From positions 62,001-126,000 of the forward strand of contig NZ_NJGV01000001.1 in the NCBI RefSeq assembly GCF_002213425.1: DNA of 64,000 nucleotides. The letters run 5' to 3'. This stretch comes from Herbaspirillum aquaticum. GTDB taxonomy: Bacteria > Pseudomonadota > Gammaproteobacteria > Burkholderiales > Burkholderiaceae_D. Both the position numbers and the translations under genes were made by a program. Positions within the stretch are counted from its first letter, which is position 1, and every line of letters starts with the position of its first letter. This document shows, in pieces, positions 54,467 to 63,885 of the stretch. Under the pieces are notes generated by a model. The model was not told the DNA's origin. It searched no databases and was given only the letters and a program-made list of their open reading frames with translations.

Positions 54467-54922
54467 ATGCGTACCATCGCCAGCCTGGAAGAACTGAAAT
54501 CGCTGGCGGGCCAGGAAGTGGCCTGCAGCGAATGGATTGCCGTCACGCAGGAACAGGTGGATCGTTTCGCCGATGCGACCGGCGACCATCAATGGATCCA
54601 CGTTGACCCCGAACGCGCCGCGCGCGAGCTGCCTTACGGTGGCACGGTAGCGCATGGTTTCCTGACCCTGGCCTTGCTGCCGCGCATGCTGTCGGAGTCC
54701 ATCAGCCTGGGTCCGGATGTGCGCATGCTGCTCAACTACGGGCTCAACCGCGTTCGTTTCCCGGCCCCCTTGCCGGTCGGCCGGCGGGTGCGCGGCGTGA
54801 TCCGGCTGGAGTCCACCGAGGACATTCCCGGCGGCATCCAGTTGGCCTGGCTCATCACGGTCGAGTGTGAAGGATCGGACAAGCCGGTGTGCGTGGCCGA
54901 ATTCCTGGTACGCCGCTACTGA
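54467..54922 (+). CDS. MaoC-like (R)-specific enoyl-CoA hydratase family protein
   Basis: A 151-residue hot-dog-fold protein. The hydratase 2 motif is clear: FADATGDHQWIHVDPERA with the catalytic Asp and His, then YGGTVAHGFLTLALLP. Such enzymes hydrate enoyl-CoAs in fatty-acid or PHA metabolism. AAGGA precedes the ATG at 54467. It follows wspR by 75 bp, but there is no functional link that I know of. Confidence 0.87.
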   Translation: MRTIASLEELKSLAGQEVACSEWIAVTQEQVDRFADATGDHQWIHVDPERAARELPYGGTVAHGFLTLALLPRMLSESISLGPDVRMLLNYGLNRVRFPAPLPVGRRVRGVIRLESTEDIPGGIQLAWLITVECEGSDKPVCVAEFLVRRY

Positions 54923-55128
54923 GCATCCGGGCCGCCCCCCCCCCCGAAAGGGGCCGCTCGCTTTCTCGCAGAAGCTCATGCATTGTGTGGCCTGAGCGCA
55001 TCGCTGGCGGTTGCCTGCGTGGATTTTCACCAGGGCCGTCGCCCGAACTTGTCTTTCAGTGCTAATGTGCAATCATTCGGCCGCTCCCTTGTGGCGCTGC
55101 CGCCGCGTCCTTGCTGAACCCGCCGCTC

Positions 55129-56967
55129 ATGATGTCAGAACGACCCCTCCATCAGGTTGACGCCGATCCGGATTGCCCCCGGAAGGAGCTCGCCTTTCTC
55201 CAGCAGACGCTGTCCTACATTGCCCGCGGTGCGCCGCTGGAGCAATTGCTGGGCCGTATCGCCAGCGCTTTCTCGGCCAGCTATCCGCAACGCTGCCTGG
55301 CCATCTTCCTGTTTGATCCCCAGTCCCGCCGCATGACGGTGGGCGCGGCACCGCGCCTGTCTGCGGCCTTCCTGGACGAACTGGGCCAATTGGACGTGCA
55401 AGACCCGGATTCGGCACCGTTCTGGAACGGCCTGACCGCCCTCAGTGCGCGTCACGCCCGCAAGCTGCTGGAAGTGCTGCCACTGCGCTCCTTTGCCGGC
55501 GAAGTGGCCGGCGTGCTGACCATTTGTACGGCCACCGATGCCGAAGGCGACGTATCGCACCGGCAACAGGCCTATCGGGATGCCGTCGGCGCGGCCGTCT
55601 CGATGGCCATGCTGGCCATCGAGCGCTCGCTGGTGCCGGTGCATGCACGGGTCAGCAGCGAGCCACCCGGCGAGGCGGATGAGCGCATGGCGCTGGCCAT
55701 TGAAGGCAGCGGTACCGGCATCTGGGACCGCAATGCCGTCACCGGCGAGATGTATTATTCGCGCGGCTGGAAGGCCATCCTCGGGTATGAGGACTGGGAA
55801 CTCTCCAGTCACCTGGAAGATGCCTACCAGCGCATCCATCCGGATGACCTGCCTTACGTACAGGAAACCATCCGCCAGCATTTCGCCTCGCGCTCCGACA
55901 GCTACCAGGTGGAGCACCGCATCCGCTGCCGCGACGGCAGCTACAAGTGGATCAGCAGCCGCGGCAAGGTCGTGGCGCGCGACGCCCAGGGCAATGCGTT
56001 GCGCATGATCGGCACCACGACCGACATCACCGAACTCAGGCGGCTCACCGACAAACTGGCCAAGAGCAGCCGCATGCTGGATTACCTGACCAGCGAGATC
56101 CCCGGCATGGTGTACCAGTTCCGGGTACCGCCCGGCGAGCGCGGCTATTTCACCTATGTCAGCGAGGGCGCGCGCGAGACCTATGGCCTGACCCCCCAGC
56201 AGCTGCTGGACTCGCCGGATGTCATCGATACCGTCCTCCATCCGGAAGACCTGTCGCTGTACCGCGCCTCGCGCATGGCGGCCCTGGCCGGCGCCTCGCA
56301 CTGGATGCTGGAGTTTCGGGTGATCGCACCCGGCCAGCGCGTGCGCTGGCTGCGCGGCCAGGCACGCCCGCGCCGGCTGGACGATGGCACCACGCTCTGG
56401 CACGGCTACATCAGCGACATCAGCCAAAGCAAGGCCATCGAACTGGAACTGCAGGAGTTCGCCCTCACCGACTACCTCACGCAACTGCCCAACCGCCGCT
56501 GCTTCATGCAGCGCCTGCAGGAAGAGCACAGCCGTATCCAGCGCGGGGTGAGTGATACTGCTGCGGTGCTGATGTGCGACCTGGATCACTTCAAGCGCAT
56601 CAACGACAGCCTGGGTCATGCCGTGGGTGACCAGGTCCTGAAACATTTTGCCCAGGTCCTGCAGCGCCAGCTGCGCAAGTCGGATGCGTCCGGACGGCTG
56701 GGGGGCGAGGAGTTTGCGGTCATCCTCTCCGGGGCCAACCTGCAGGCGGCCGCCGAATTCGCGACGCGCCTGCAGACCAGCTTCGCCAGCCAACCGTTGC
56801 GGCACGAGGGACGTGAAGTGGAGGTGACGCTGTCGATCGGCATCGCCCTGATGCAGGCCGATTGTCCGGGCCAGGAGCACGTCCTGCGCGCCAGCGACGA
56901 TGCCCTGTATCGTGCCAAGGAAAAAGGGCGCAACCGTTTCGAGTTTGCGCCCTTTGCCTGTCCCTGA
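55129..56967 (+). CDS. Diguanylate cyclase with GAF, two PAS and GGDEF domains
   Basis: A 612-residue soluble sensor. A GAF-like region spans about residues 15-170; PAS-PAC 1 about 185-310 (GSGTGIWDRNAVTGEMYYSRGWKAI region, with MIGTTTDITE at its end); PAS 2 about 330-440; and GGDEF about 445-610 with RLGGEEFAVIL and an upstream RKSD I-site, so it should be active and product-inhibited. No transmembrane helix is seen. Start ATGs at 55129 and 55132 are possible; no good ribosome site is visible. Confidence 0.9.
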   Translation: MMSERPLHQVDADPDCPRKELAFLQQTLSYIARGAPLEQLLGRIASAFSASYPQRCLAIFLFDPQSRRMTVGAAPRLSAAFLDELGQLDVQDPDSAPFWNGLTALSARHARKLLEVLPLRSFAGEVAGVLTICTATDAEGDVSHRQQAYRDAVGAAVSMAMLAIERSLVPVHARVSSEPPGEADERMALAIEGSGTGIWDRNAVTGEMYYSRGWKAILGYEDWELSSHLEDAYQRIHPDDLPYVQETIRQHFASRSDSYQVEHRIRCRDGSYKWISSRGKVVARDAQGNALRMIGTTTDITELRRLTDKLAKSSRMLDYLTSEIPGMVYQFRVPPGERGYFTYVSEGARETYGLTPQQLLDSPDVIDTVLHPEDLSLYRASRMAALAGASHWMLEFRVIAPGQRVRWLRGQARPRRLDDGTTLWHGYISDISQSKAIELELQEFALTDYLTQLPNRRCFMQRLQEEHSRIQRGVSDTAAVLMCDLDHFKRINDSLGHAVGDQVLKHFAQVLQRQLRKSDASGRLGGEEFAVILSGANLQAAAEFATRLQTSFASQPLRHEGREVEVTLSIGIALMQADCPGQEHVLRASDDALYRAKEKGRNRFEFAPFACP

Positions 56968-57015
56968 TCCGGGGTGCCGGGGACGGGCCTGAGCGCCGCC
57001 CCCGGTGATGTAGGA

Positions 57016-57708
57016 TCAGCGTTTCTGGTACTGGCTCTTGCCGAACAACAATTCCTTGGCCTTGTCATCCTGCAGCGGCTTGCGCTTGTCGGCCAGCACG
57101 GTCACGCCGCGCTGCACGGCCGGGCGTGCGCTGATGGCATCGAACCAGCGCTTGACGTTGGGGAAGTCCGCCAGATCGATGCCCTGGTTCTTGTGCGAAC
57201 GGGTCCAGGGGAAGCAGGCGATGTCGGCAATGGTGTAGTTCTCGCCGGCCAGGTAGGCGTGCTGGCCCAGTTGCTTGTCCATCACCTGGTACAGGCGGCG
57301 CGCTTCGTTGCTGTAGCGGTTCACGGCGTATTCGATCTGCTCCGGCGCGTACAGGCGGAAGTGATGCGCCTGGCCCAGCATCGGCCCGAGACCGCCCATC
57401 TGGAACATCACCCATTGCAGCACTTCATACTTCTCGCGCACGGTCTCGCCCAGGAAGCGTCCGGTCTTGCCGGCCAGGTAGATCAGGATGGCGCCGGATT
57501 CGAACAGCGAGATCGGGGCACCATCCGGACCATCGGGATCGACGATGGCGGGGATCTTGTTGTTGGGCGAAATCTTCAGGAATTCGGGCGTGAACTGGTC
57601 ACCGGCACCGATATCGATGGCATGCGCGGTGTAGGGCAGGCCGCACTCCTCCAGCATGATGTGAACCTTGTGGCCGTTGGGCGTAGCCCAGCTGTAGACG
57701 TCGATCAT
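57016..57708 (-). CDS. Glutathione S-transferase, YghU/YfcG (Nu-class) type
   Basis: A 230-residue GST. The N-terminal thioredoxin fold has IDVYSWATPNGHKVHIMLEE and the cis-Pro/ES motif (NNKIPAIVD and LFESGAILIYLA); the C-terminal helical domain has IADIACFPWTRSH. The Thr-Pro-Asn-Gly motif is that of YfcG-type disulfide-bond reductases, which use two glutathiones. AAAGGAAC ribosome site. It stands next to the aminotransferase gene on the same strand, 80 bp downstream of its stop. Confidence 0.9.
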   Translation of the reverse strand: MIDVYSWATPNGHKVHIMLEECGLPYTAHAIDIGAGDQFTPEFLKISPNNKIPAIVDPDGPDGAPISLFESGAILIYLAGKTGRFLGETVREKYEVLQWVMFQMGGLGPMLGQAHHFRLYAPEQIEYAVNRYSNEARRLYQVMDKQLGQHAYLAGENYTIADIACFPWTRSHKNQGIDLADFPNVKRWFDAISARPAVQRGVTVLADKRKPLQDDKAKELLFGKSQYQKR

Positions 57709-57788
57709 GGCGTTCCTTTTTTGCGTGTCGTGTTGAGGGGGGAAGTCACGTTACGGAAAATATCTAAACGATTTGCGCACCAGCCGTG

Positions 57789-58946
57789 TTACAGCTTGGC
57801 CAGCCGGTCCAGCGCCAGTTGCAGCGTCTCATCCTTCTTGGCGAAGCAGAAGCGCACGATGCCCGATTCCTTGGGCGTGTTGTAGAAGGCCGAGACCGGA
57901 ATGGCGGCCACGCCGATTTCACTGGTGAGCCACTTGCAGAAGTCGGCTTCGGACTGGTCCGAGATGGCGTCATACTTCACGCACTGGAAATACGTGCCCT
58001 GCGAGGGCAGCAGCTCGAAACGGGTGTTGGCCAGTCCGGCGCGGAAAAGATCACGCTTCTTCTGGTAAAACGCCGGCAGATCCAGATACGGTGCCGGGTT
58101 CTTCATATACTCGGCCAAGCCATACTGCACGGGCGTATTGACGGTAAAGACATTGAACTGGTGCACCTTGCGGAATTCGGCGGTCAGTGCAGCGGGGGCC
58201 GCCACGTAGCCGACTTTCCATCCGGTGACGTGATAGGTCTTGCCGAAGCTGGAATTGATGAAGCTGCGTTCGGCCAGTTCCGGATGGCGCGCCAGCGATT
58301 CATGCGGCTGGCCGTCGAAGACCATGTGTTCATAGACTTCGTCGGAGAGGATCAGGATATCGGTGCCGCGCACGATGTCGGCCAGCGCCGCCACGTCAGC
58401 CGCGCGCATGACGCTGCCGGTCGGGTTGTGCGGAGTGTTGACCATGATCATGCGGGTCTTGGGCGTGACCGCTGCACGCACCTTGTCCCAGGGGATGCTG
58501 TAACCGGCCGCGCCCACTTCCATCTGCACGAACACCGGTATGCCACCGGCCAGCTCGATGGCCGGCACGTAGCAGTCATAGACCGGCTCGATCACGATCA
58601 CTTCGTCACCCGGATGCACCGCGCACAGCACCGAGGTCAGGATGCCCTGGGTGGCGCCGGCCGTCACCGTGATCTCGGAGACAGGATCATAGCGATGGCC
58701 GTAGAGCCGTTCCACCTTGTCGGCGATGGCTTCGCGCAGCGGCAGCACGCCGGCCATGGGCGGGTACTGGTTCAGGCCGTCCTGCATGGCGCGGGTGACC
58801 GCATCCACCAGGGCCGGGTCGCAATGGAAATCGGGGAAGCCCTGTCCCAGGTTGACCGCGCCTTTTTCGCTGGCCAATGCAGACATGACGGTGAAGATGG
58901 TAGTGCCCACCTTGGGCAGCTTGGTGACGATGTTGGGGGTGCTCAT
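57789..58946 (-). CDS. PLP-dependent aminotransferase, YbdL/methionine type
   Basis: A 385-residue fold-type I aminotransferase. VTAGATQGILTSVLCAVHPGDEVIVIEPVYDCY, NTPHNPTGSVM (Asn), and the PLP Lys in SSFGKTYHVTGWKVGY are all present. The last motif and the length match E. coli YbdL, which prefers methionine, histidine and phenylalanine. It may take part in methionine salvage (KMTB transamination). The exact substrate is uncertain. Confidence 0.9.
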   Translation of the reverse strand: MSTPNIVTKLPKVGTTIFTVMSALASEKGAVNLGQGFPDFHCDPALVDAVTRAMQDGLNQYPPMAGVLPLREAIADKVERLYGHRYDPVSEITVTAGATQGILTSVLCAVHPGDEVIVIEPVYDCYVPAIELAGGIPVFVQMEVGAAGYSIPWDKVRAAVTPKTRMIMVNTPHNPTGSVMRAADVAALADIVRGTDILILSDEVYEHMVFDGQPHESLARHPELAERSFINSSFGKTYHVTGWKVGYVAAPAALTAEFRKVHQFNVFTVNTPVQYGLAEYMKNPAPYLDLPAFYQKKRDLFRAGLANTRFELLPSQGTYFQCVKYDAISDQSEADFCKWLTSEIGVAAIPVSAFYNTPKESGIVRFCFAKKDETLQLALDRLAKL

Positions 58947-59009
58947 TGCAGCGGACTCGTTCTTGTGATGATCGCAAGCCCGCTATTCTAGCCGCATTCG
59001 AGGGAGCCT

Positions 59010-59531
59010 TCAGGTGGCCGCATCAAGGAAGGCATCGGCACGCCAGAGCTGGGGCGGCACGATGGCAAACATCCCGCGCTTGACGGTGCGCTTGCCCAGC
59101 TTGAGGACGGCCTTGTCCTTGCTCACCAGCACGTGGGCCTGGCATTGCAGCGCCAGTTCTAGGAATTTCTGGTCGTCGCGATCGGTGCAGACGGGCAGGC
59201 CGAAGGTATTGACCTGGGCCAGCGGCAGGCATTGCAGCAGGCGGTCGAATTCGGCGCAGATCGCCGGTTTGGTCTCGGGGGTGACCGGCAGATGCGGATA
59301 ATCCAGCACCGCCAGCCACTCGCTGCGGCAATCCTCACGGGTGTAGGCCTCCACGGTGCCTTGTTCCAGCGCCGCCTGCAGCGCCGCCCAGCGCGGATCG
59401 CGGAAGACGAACAGGTCCAGGCAGACGTTGGTGTCCAGCACCACGCGCTGGCGCCTTAGGTTGGCGTCAGCGGGCGTGCCGGAAGGAAGGGAAGTTACAG
59501 GGGAGGGGAGTGGAGTTGCCTGGATGCTCAT
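59010..59531 (-). CDS. PIN-domain protein, putative toxin component
   Basis: A 173-residue PIN-fold protein of the COG1569 type often labelled putative TA toxin, PIN family. The acidic metal-binding residues are visible: VVLDTNVCLDLFVF, the Glu of REDCRSEW, and the Asp pair in CTDRDDQKFLELAL followed by VSKDKAVLKL. The first 25 residues are a low-complexity extension. No Shine-Dalgarno site is seen before the ATG at 59531; translation may be coupled to the small gene ending 11 bp upstream. Confidence 0.8.
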   Translation of the reverse strand: MSIQATPLPSPVTSLPSGTPADANLRRQRVVLDTNVCLDLFVFRDPRWAALQAALEQGTVEAYTREDCRSEWLAVLDYPHLPVTPETKPAICAEFDRLLQCLPLAQVNTFGLPVCTDRDDQKFLELALQCQAHVLVSKDKAVLKLGKRTVKRGMFAIVPPQLWRADAFLDAAT

Positions 59532-59542
59532 TGATCTGAAAA

Positions 59543-59827
59543 CTAGTTGTCGATGCCACGTTGACCGGGCGGCGGCGTTTCGTGCTTGCCGAAGAGTTCG
59601 CCACCGGTTTCGAGCGCATCATACCCCTGATCGGTGACGCGCCAGAAATTGTGCATGTCCACCGCCGCCAGTCCGCGGTCATAGAGCAGGCGCAGGTGAT
59701 GCAGGATCACCTCCGGCGCTACCTGGCCGGGCAGGGCGCTCTGGATCTTTTCCACGTCGCCGTAGAGGGTGCCGAAGGATGCCAGTTGCTTCAGGATTTC
59801 GCCCATGAGGGCTTTGTCGCGTTTCAT
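59543..59827 (-). CDS. Small winged-helix-like protein paired with the PIN gene
   Basis: A 94-residue protein whose N-terminus MKRDKALMGEILKQLASFG resembles DUF2513-type winged-helix proteins; EVILHHLRLLYDRGLAAVDMHNFWRVTDQGYDAL fits the recognition helix and wing. Strong AAAGGAGG site. It is 11 bp upstream of the PIN gene in the same operon, where an antitoxin would sit, but it is not a known VapB fold. A role as transcription factor or antitoxin is inference. The gap 59828-60068 shows no further gene. Confidence 0.65.
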   Translation of the reverse strand: MKRDKALMGEILKQLASFGTLYGDVEKIQSALPGQVAPEVILHHLRLLYDRGLAAVDMHNFWRVTDQGYDALETGGELFGKHETPPPGQRGIDN

Positions 59828-60068
59828 GATGTCCTCCTTTGCCGATGGCCGGCGGGATCAGGCGGGCAGCCTGTCCAATTCGTCCTGCTCGTTCACCATG
59901 GACAACGAAATGCCGCCAAAGTGCCGACAGTCTGCCCAGGCAGTAGCACGTAATGACTGCTGCAGTGTGCTCCTGCCATTTGCTTGCTGTCAGTCTAGTT
60001 GATGAACGGCAAGTTTGCTGCCGAACTTGAACATTCGCCCAGCGCCTGCACCGGCCGGGTGTGCCGGC

Positions 60069-61820
60069 TCAGAATTGCTCCCAGTCGCCCTCATCGGCCG
60101 ATGGGGTCTTGCCTGCTTTGACGGGCTTGGCTGCAGGCGCTGCGGGCAGTGCCGGTGCCGATACCGTGGCGACGGTGCGTGCCACCGGCTTGGGCTGGGG
60201 CCGTGCCTGCGCGTTGGGCGAGAGGGCGGCGGGCCGCGCAGGCGCCGGTGCGGCGGCAGAGGCGACATGGGCGCGTTCCAGCTTGAACACGCTCACCAGT
60301 TCCGACAGCTTGCCCGCCTGGTCCTGCAGCGAGCCTGCTGCTGCGGCGGCTTGCTCCACCAGCGCGGCATTCTGCTGGGTCACCTCATCCATTTGCGTGA
60401 TGGCCAGGTTGACCTGTTCGATGCCATTGCTTTGCTCGGAGCTGGCGGCGGTGATCTCGCCGACGATGTCGGTGACCCGGCGCACGCTGGCCACCACTTC
60501 GGTCATGGTGCTGCCGGCCTCTTCCACCAGGCGGCTGCCGGCGTCGACCTTGGCCACCGAATCATCAATGAGGCTCTTGATCTCTTTTGCGGCGGCAGCC
60601 GAACGCTGCGCCAGGGTGCGCACCTCGGAGGCGACCACGGCGAAGCCACGCCCCTGTTCGCCGGCACGGGCTGCTTCGACCGCGGCATTCAAGGCCAGGA
60701 TGTTGGTCTGGAAGGCAATGCCGTCGATGACGCTGATGATGTCGACGATCTTGCGCGAAGAGGCATTGATGGCGCCCATGGTCTCGACCACCTGCGACAC
60801 CACGCTGCCGCCCTGGGTGGCCACATCGGAGGCCGAGTGCGCCAGCTGGTTGGCCTGGCGGGCATTGTCGGCATTCTGCTTGACGGTGGAGGTGATCTCT
60901 TCCATGGCCGAGGCGGTCTCTTCCAGGGAGCTGGCCTGCTGCTCGGTGCGGCTGGAGAGGTCGAGGTTGCCGCTGGCGATTTCGCGCGAGGCCGTGTTGA
61001 TGGTGTCGGTGCCTTCACGCACCTGGGTGACGATACGCAGCAGGCTGTCGTTCATGGCCTTGAGTGAACTCATCAGGCGGCCGGTTTCGTCACGTCCTGC
61101 GGGATGGATATGCACCGTCAGGTCGCCTTCGGCCACCCGTTCGGCCACATGCATGGCATCCTGCAGCGGACGCGAGACGATCCGTGCCACCCAGGTCGCC
61201 AGCAGCAGGCCCAGGCCGATGCACGCCGCCAGCAGGATGCAGATCATCAGGCGCGAGCTCTCGTAGCGCTGCTGGGCGTCCTGGTCGGTTTTTTCGCTGG
61301 CGTCGATGTTGATGGCCACCGCCTTGTCCAGGTTCTCGAACAGGCGCAGGTAGACCGGCGTGACCTGCTTCAAGAGCAGCTCGCGCGCTTCGTCGGTCTT
61401 CTGGCCGCGCACCAGCTTGGCCATTTCCTGGTGCTGCTTGATGAAGACCGCAAGGTCGGTCTTGATGGCCGTGAAGTAGGTGCGTTCGTCGGCCATGTTG
61501 ACCAGCGGCTCGTACTTGTCGAGCGCCTTGTTGAGCCCGGCCAGCATGTCGGCGATGACCTTTTCGTTGGCCTCCACGTTCGCTTCGTTGCCCGGCAGCA
61601 GGTGCTGCAGCTGCACCGTACGTATCCTCGCCAGGGCGACCTTGGCCTCCAGCGGATGGCGCACGCTGGGCAGGGAGTTGGTGGCGATCTCGGTGGACGC
61701 ATCGTTCACGCGCGACAGTTGCACGATGGAAAAGCCGCCCAGGAGGGCAGTCAGCAGCAGGATGGCGGTGAAGGTCAGCAGCAGTTTGCGGGCGATGCGC
61801 AGGTCGTAGAACCAGTTCAT
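60069..61820 (-). CDS. Methyl-accepting chemotaxis protein with C-terminal CheR tether
   Basis: A 583-residue chemoreceptor: TM1 (about residues 11-33), a 4HB_MCP periplasmic domain, TM2 (about 190-212), HAMP, and a signalling domain with [36 protein letters not shown]. After an Ala/Pro/Lys-rich linker it ends Asp-Trp-Glu-Gln-Phe, matching the xWxxF pentapeptide that docks CheR/CheB in Tsr and Tar. The start at 61820 (MNWFYDLRIARKLLL) is the natural one; the frame is open 255 bases further. Ligand unknown. Confidence 0.92.
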   Translation of the reverse strand: MNWFYDLRIARKLLLTFTAILLLTALLGGFSIVQLSRVNDASTEIATNSLPSVRHPLEAKVALARIRTVQLQHLLPGNEANVEANEKVIADMLAGLNKALDKYEPLVNMADERTYFTAIKTDLAVFIKQHQEMAKLVRGQKTDEARELLLKQVTPVYLRLFENLDKAVAINIDASEKTDQDAQQRYESSRLMICILLAACIGLGLLLATWVARIVSRPLQDAMHVAERVAEGDLTVHIHPAGRDETGRLMSSLKAMNDSLLRIVTQVREGTDTINTASREIASGNLDLSSRTEQQASSLEETASAMEEITSTVKQNADNARQANQLAHSASDVATQGGSVVSQVVETMGAINASSRKIVDIISVIDGIAFQTNILALNAAVEAARAGEQGRGFAVVASEVRTLAQRSAAAAKEIKSLIDDSVAKVDAGSRLVEEAGSTMTEVVASVRRVTDIVGEITAASSEQSNGIEQVNLAITQMDEVTQQNAALVEQAAAAAGSLQDQAGKLSELVSVFKLERAHVASAAAPAPARPAALSPNAQARPQPKPVARTVATVSAPALPAAPAAKPVKAGKTPSADEGDWEQF

Positions 61821-62089
61821 GGCGTGTCCTTGGTGTTGGATCGGTTGGGATGCGGCGCGGCAATGCAGGCGGGAGCTTGGACCATGGCGGTCATGCAGGG
61901 GGGCATGGCCATTGACGTCCAATGTTTCAGTGTAGGGGCGGCGGGGCAGGGGGCAAAGGCCCAACAGCCGGGTTTTTGCTGCCCAAATTTTCATATCGGT
62001 CCCGAAGCTGGCATCACCGCACGGAAGCGCCGCGCTTTGGGTATCATGGCGGCCACCTTGTCCCAACCTGATCAATGGATGAACCCCTC

Positions 62090-62866
62090 ATGCTGATTGT
62101 TTTGTCTCCCGCCAAATCGCTGGACTACGACACGCCGCCCACCACCGACCTGCACACCACGCCGGCTTTCGTGCCGCGTTCGGCGCAGCTCATCGAAGTG
62201 CTCAAGACCAAGTCGCCGGCCGAGATCGGCAGCCTCATGGGTATCTCCGACCAGCTGTCGGTGCTGAACGTGAACCGCTATGCCAGCTGGTCGCGCAAGT
62301 TCACCACCAAGAATGCCAAGCAAGCCGTGCTGGCCTTCAACGGCGATGTCTACGAAGGGCTGGACGCGGGCTCGCTCAATGCCAAGCAACTGGACTACCT
62401 GCAGAATCACGTGCGCATTCTCTCGGGCCTTTACGGCATGCTGCGCCCGCTGGACCTGATGCAGCCGTATCGCCTGGAGATGGGCACCAAGCTGGCCAAT
62501 CCGGGCGGCAAGGATCTGTATGCCTTCTGGGGCAACGAGATCACCGATGCGCTCAATGGCGAACTGGCGTCGCAGAAGGCCCCGGTACTGGTCAACCTGG
62601 CGTCGGAGGAATACTTCAAGGTGGTCAAGCCCAAGCTGCTCAAGGCACAGGTGATCTCGCCGGTGTTCGAAGACTGGAAGGGCGGCAAGTACAAGATCAT
62701 TTCCTTCTACGCCAAGCGCGCGCGCGGTTTGATGGCGCGTTATGCGGCCCAGAAGAACATCAGCCAGCCGGAAAAGCTCAAGGCCTTCGACGTGGACGGC
62801 TATGCCTTCGCGCCGGACGCCTCCACCGAGAGCAGCTGGGTGTTCCGACGCAAACTGGAAGCCTGA
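62090..62866 (+). CDS. yaaA: Peroxide stress protein YaaA
   Basis: A 258-residue YaaA (same length as in E. coli). Begins [13 protein letters not shown], followed by [37 protein letters not shown] and the C-terminal [14 protein letters not shown]. It limits iron-driven damage during H2O2 stress and binds DNA. The ATG at 62090 is set by homology; an upstream ATG at 62075 adds five residues. A 16-bp perfect terminator follows. Confidence 0.96.
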   Translation: MLIVLSPAKSLDYDTPPTTDLHTTPAFVPRSAQLIEVLKTKSPAEIGSLMGISDQLSVLNVNRYASWSRKFTTKNAKQAVLAFNGDVYEGLDAGSLNAKQLDYLQNHVRILSGLYGMLRPLDLMQPYRLEMGTKLANPGGKDLYAFWGNEITDALNGELASQKAPVLVNLASEEYFKVVKPKLLKAQVISPVFEDWKGGKYKIISFYAKRARGLMARYAAQKNISQPEKLKAFDVDGYAFAPDASTESSWVFRRKLEA

Positions 62867-62911
62867 CGGCGCACGCATACCGGCTCAGGCCGCTTGCCCG
62901 GGCCGGACAAC

Positions 62912-62947
62912 AAAAAACCCTCGCCATCTGCATGGCGAGGGTTTTTT
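62912..62947. terminator. Bidirectional terminator between yaaA and bamD
   Basis: A 16-bp perfect inverted repeat (62912-62927 and 62932-62947) with loop CTGC: six A residues, CCCTCGCCAT, then the complement ending in six T residues. It serves both convergent genes. Confidence 0.95.
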
Positions 62948-62972
62948 ATCGGGCGTTGCCGGTGTGCCGGTC

Positions 62973-63773
62973 TTACCAGATCTTCCACCAGGGCTTGGCC
63001 TTCTGCTTGGGGCCACCGGTGTACCAGGGGCTGTTGGGATAGGTTGCCTGGATGATGCGTTCGGTGTCTTCCTTCAGCTTGGTCTGGTCCAGGGCTTCGT
63101 AGGAGCGCATCAGGATGAACAGCGCCTCTTCATTGGCCGGGGAGTCCGGATATTGCTTGATGGCAGCCTGCGCACGGTTGGCGGCCGACACGTAGGCGCC
63201 ACGGCGGAAGTAGTAGTTGGCTACGTGGACGTCGTACTGGGACATCGCATTGACCAGGTATTTCATGCGGGCAATGGCGTCCGGGGTGTACTTGCTGTCC
63301 GGGAAACGTTCAGCCAGCAGCTTGAACGAATCGAAGGCGTCACGCATGGCCTTGGGATCGCGCTCAGTGTTGTCCTGGTCGGTGAAGGTGTCGAAGATGC
63401 TGGTGCGATCATTGAAGTTGATCAGGCCACGCAGGTAATACATGTAGTCGACATTGGGGTGGTTCGGGTGCAGCTTGATGAAGCGGTCCACCGCTGCCAG
63501 GCCTTGCGCCTGCTCGTTCTGGCGGTAATAGGCGTAGGCGATGTCCATCTGCGCCTGCTGGGCGTAGGTGCCGAAGGGGTAGCGCGATTCCAGCTTCTCG
63601 AAGTACTTGATGGCCTTGTCGTAGCCGCCGGCATTCAGTTCATCCTTGGCTTCCGAGTATAATTTCGAGGCAGACCAGCCGACCGTCTCGTCTTTTTGTT
63701 CCGGCAAGAGGCCGCAGGCGGTGAGCGAGAGGGCAAAACCGATGATGAAGAACTTCAATAAGATTTTGTGCAT
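62973..63773 (-). CDS. bamD: Outer-membrane assembly lipoprotein BamD (ComL)
   Basis: A 266-residue lipoprotein with signal peptide and lipobox LTAC (Cys20) and five TPR-like repeats (YDKAIKYFEKLESRYPFGTYAQQAQMDIAYAYYRQNEQAQ region). It is an essential part of the BAM beta-barrel assembly complex. The ATG at 63773 gives the expected lipoprotein start. Divergent from rluD across 112 bp, a common arrangement in betaproteobacteria. Confidence 0.96.
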   Translation of the reverse strand: MHKILLKFFIIGFALSLTACGLLPEQKDETVGWSASKLYSEAKDELNAGGYDKAIKYFEKLESRYPFGTYAQQAQMDIAYAYYRQNEQAQGLAAVDRFIKLHPNHPNVDYMYYLRGLINFNDRTSIFDTFTDQDNTERDPKAMRDAFDSFKLLAERFPDSKYTPDAIARMKYLVNAMSQYDVHVANYYFRRGAYVSAANRAQAAIKQYPDSPANEEALFILMRSYEALDQTKLKEDTERIIQATYPNSPWYTGGPKQKAKPWWKIW

Positions 63774-63875
63774 GACTCTTGTGTGCTTGTCTGGGACTAT
63801 CAGTTGTGCATGGCGCTGTGCGCCTACCCGAGCCGGCTGCATCGATACCCGAAATACAATCAACCCGATCCGGCG

Positions 63876-63881
63876 ATTATA
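63876..63881 (-). promoter_or_regulatory. Possible -10 element of bamD
   Basis: TATAAT on the minus strand about 100 bp before the bamD ATG. The -35 would fall within the rluD start and is not clear. Confidence 0.4.
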
Positions 63882-63885
63882 GCTG

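Noticed and set aside
54935-54945. Run of 11 C residues after the MaoC gene as a phase-variation tract
   Set aside because: It is intergenic beyond the stop codon and far from a promoter spacer; it probably belongs to a C4-GAAA-G4 hairpin, and homopolymer length may be a sequencing artefact.
59010-59827. Canonical VapBC pair
   Set aside because: The partner is a winged-helix-like protein rather than a VapB-type (AbrB, RHH or Phd) antitoxin.
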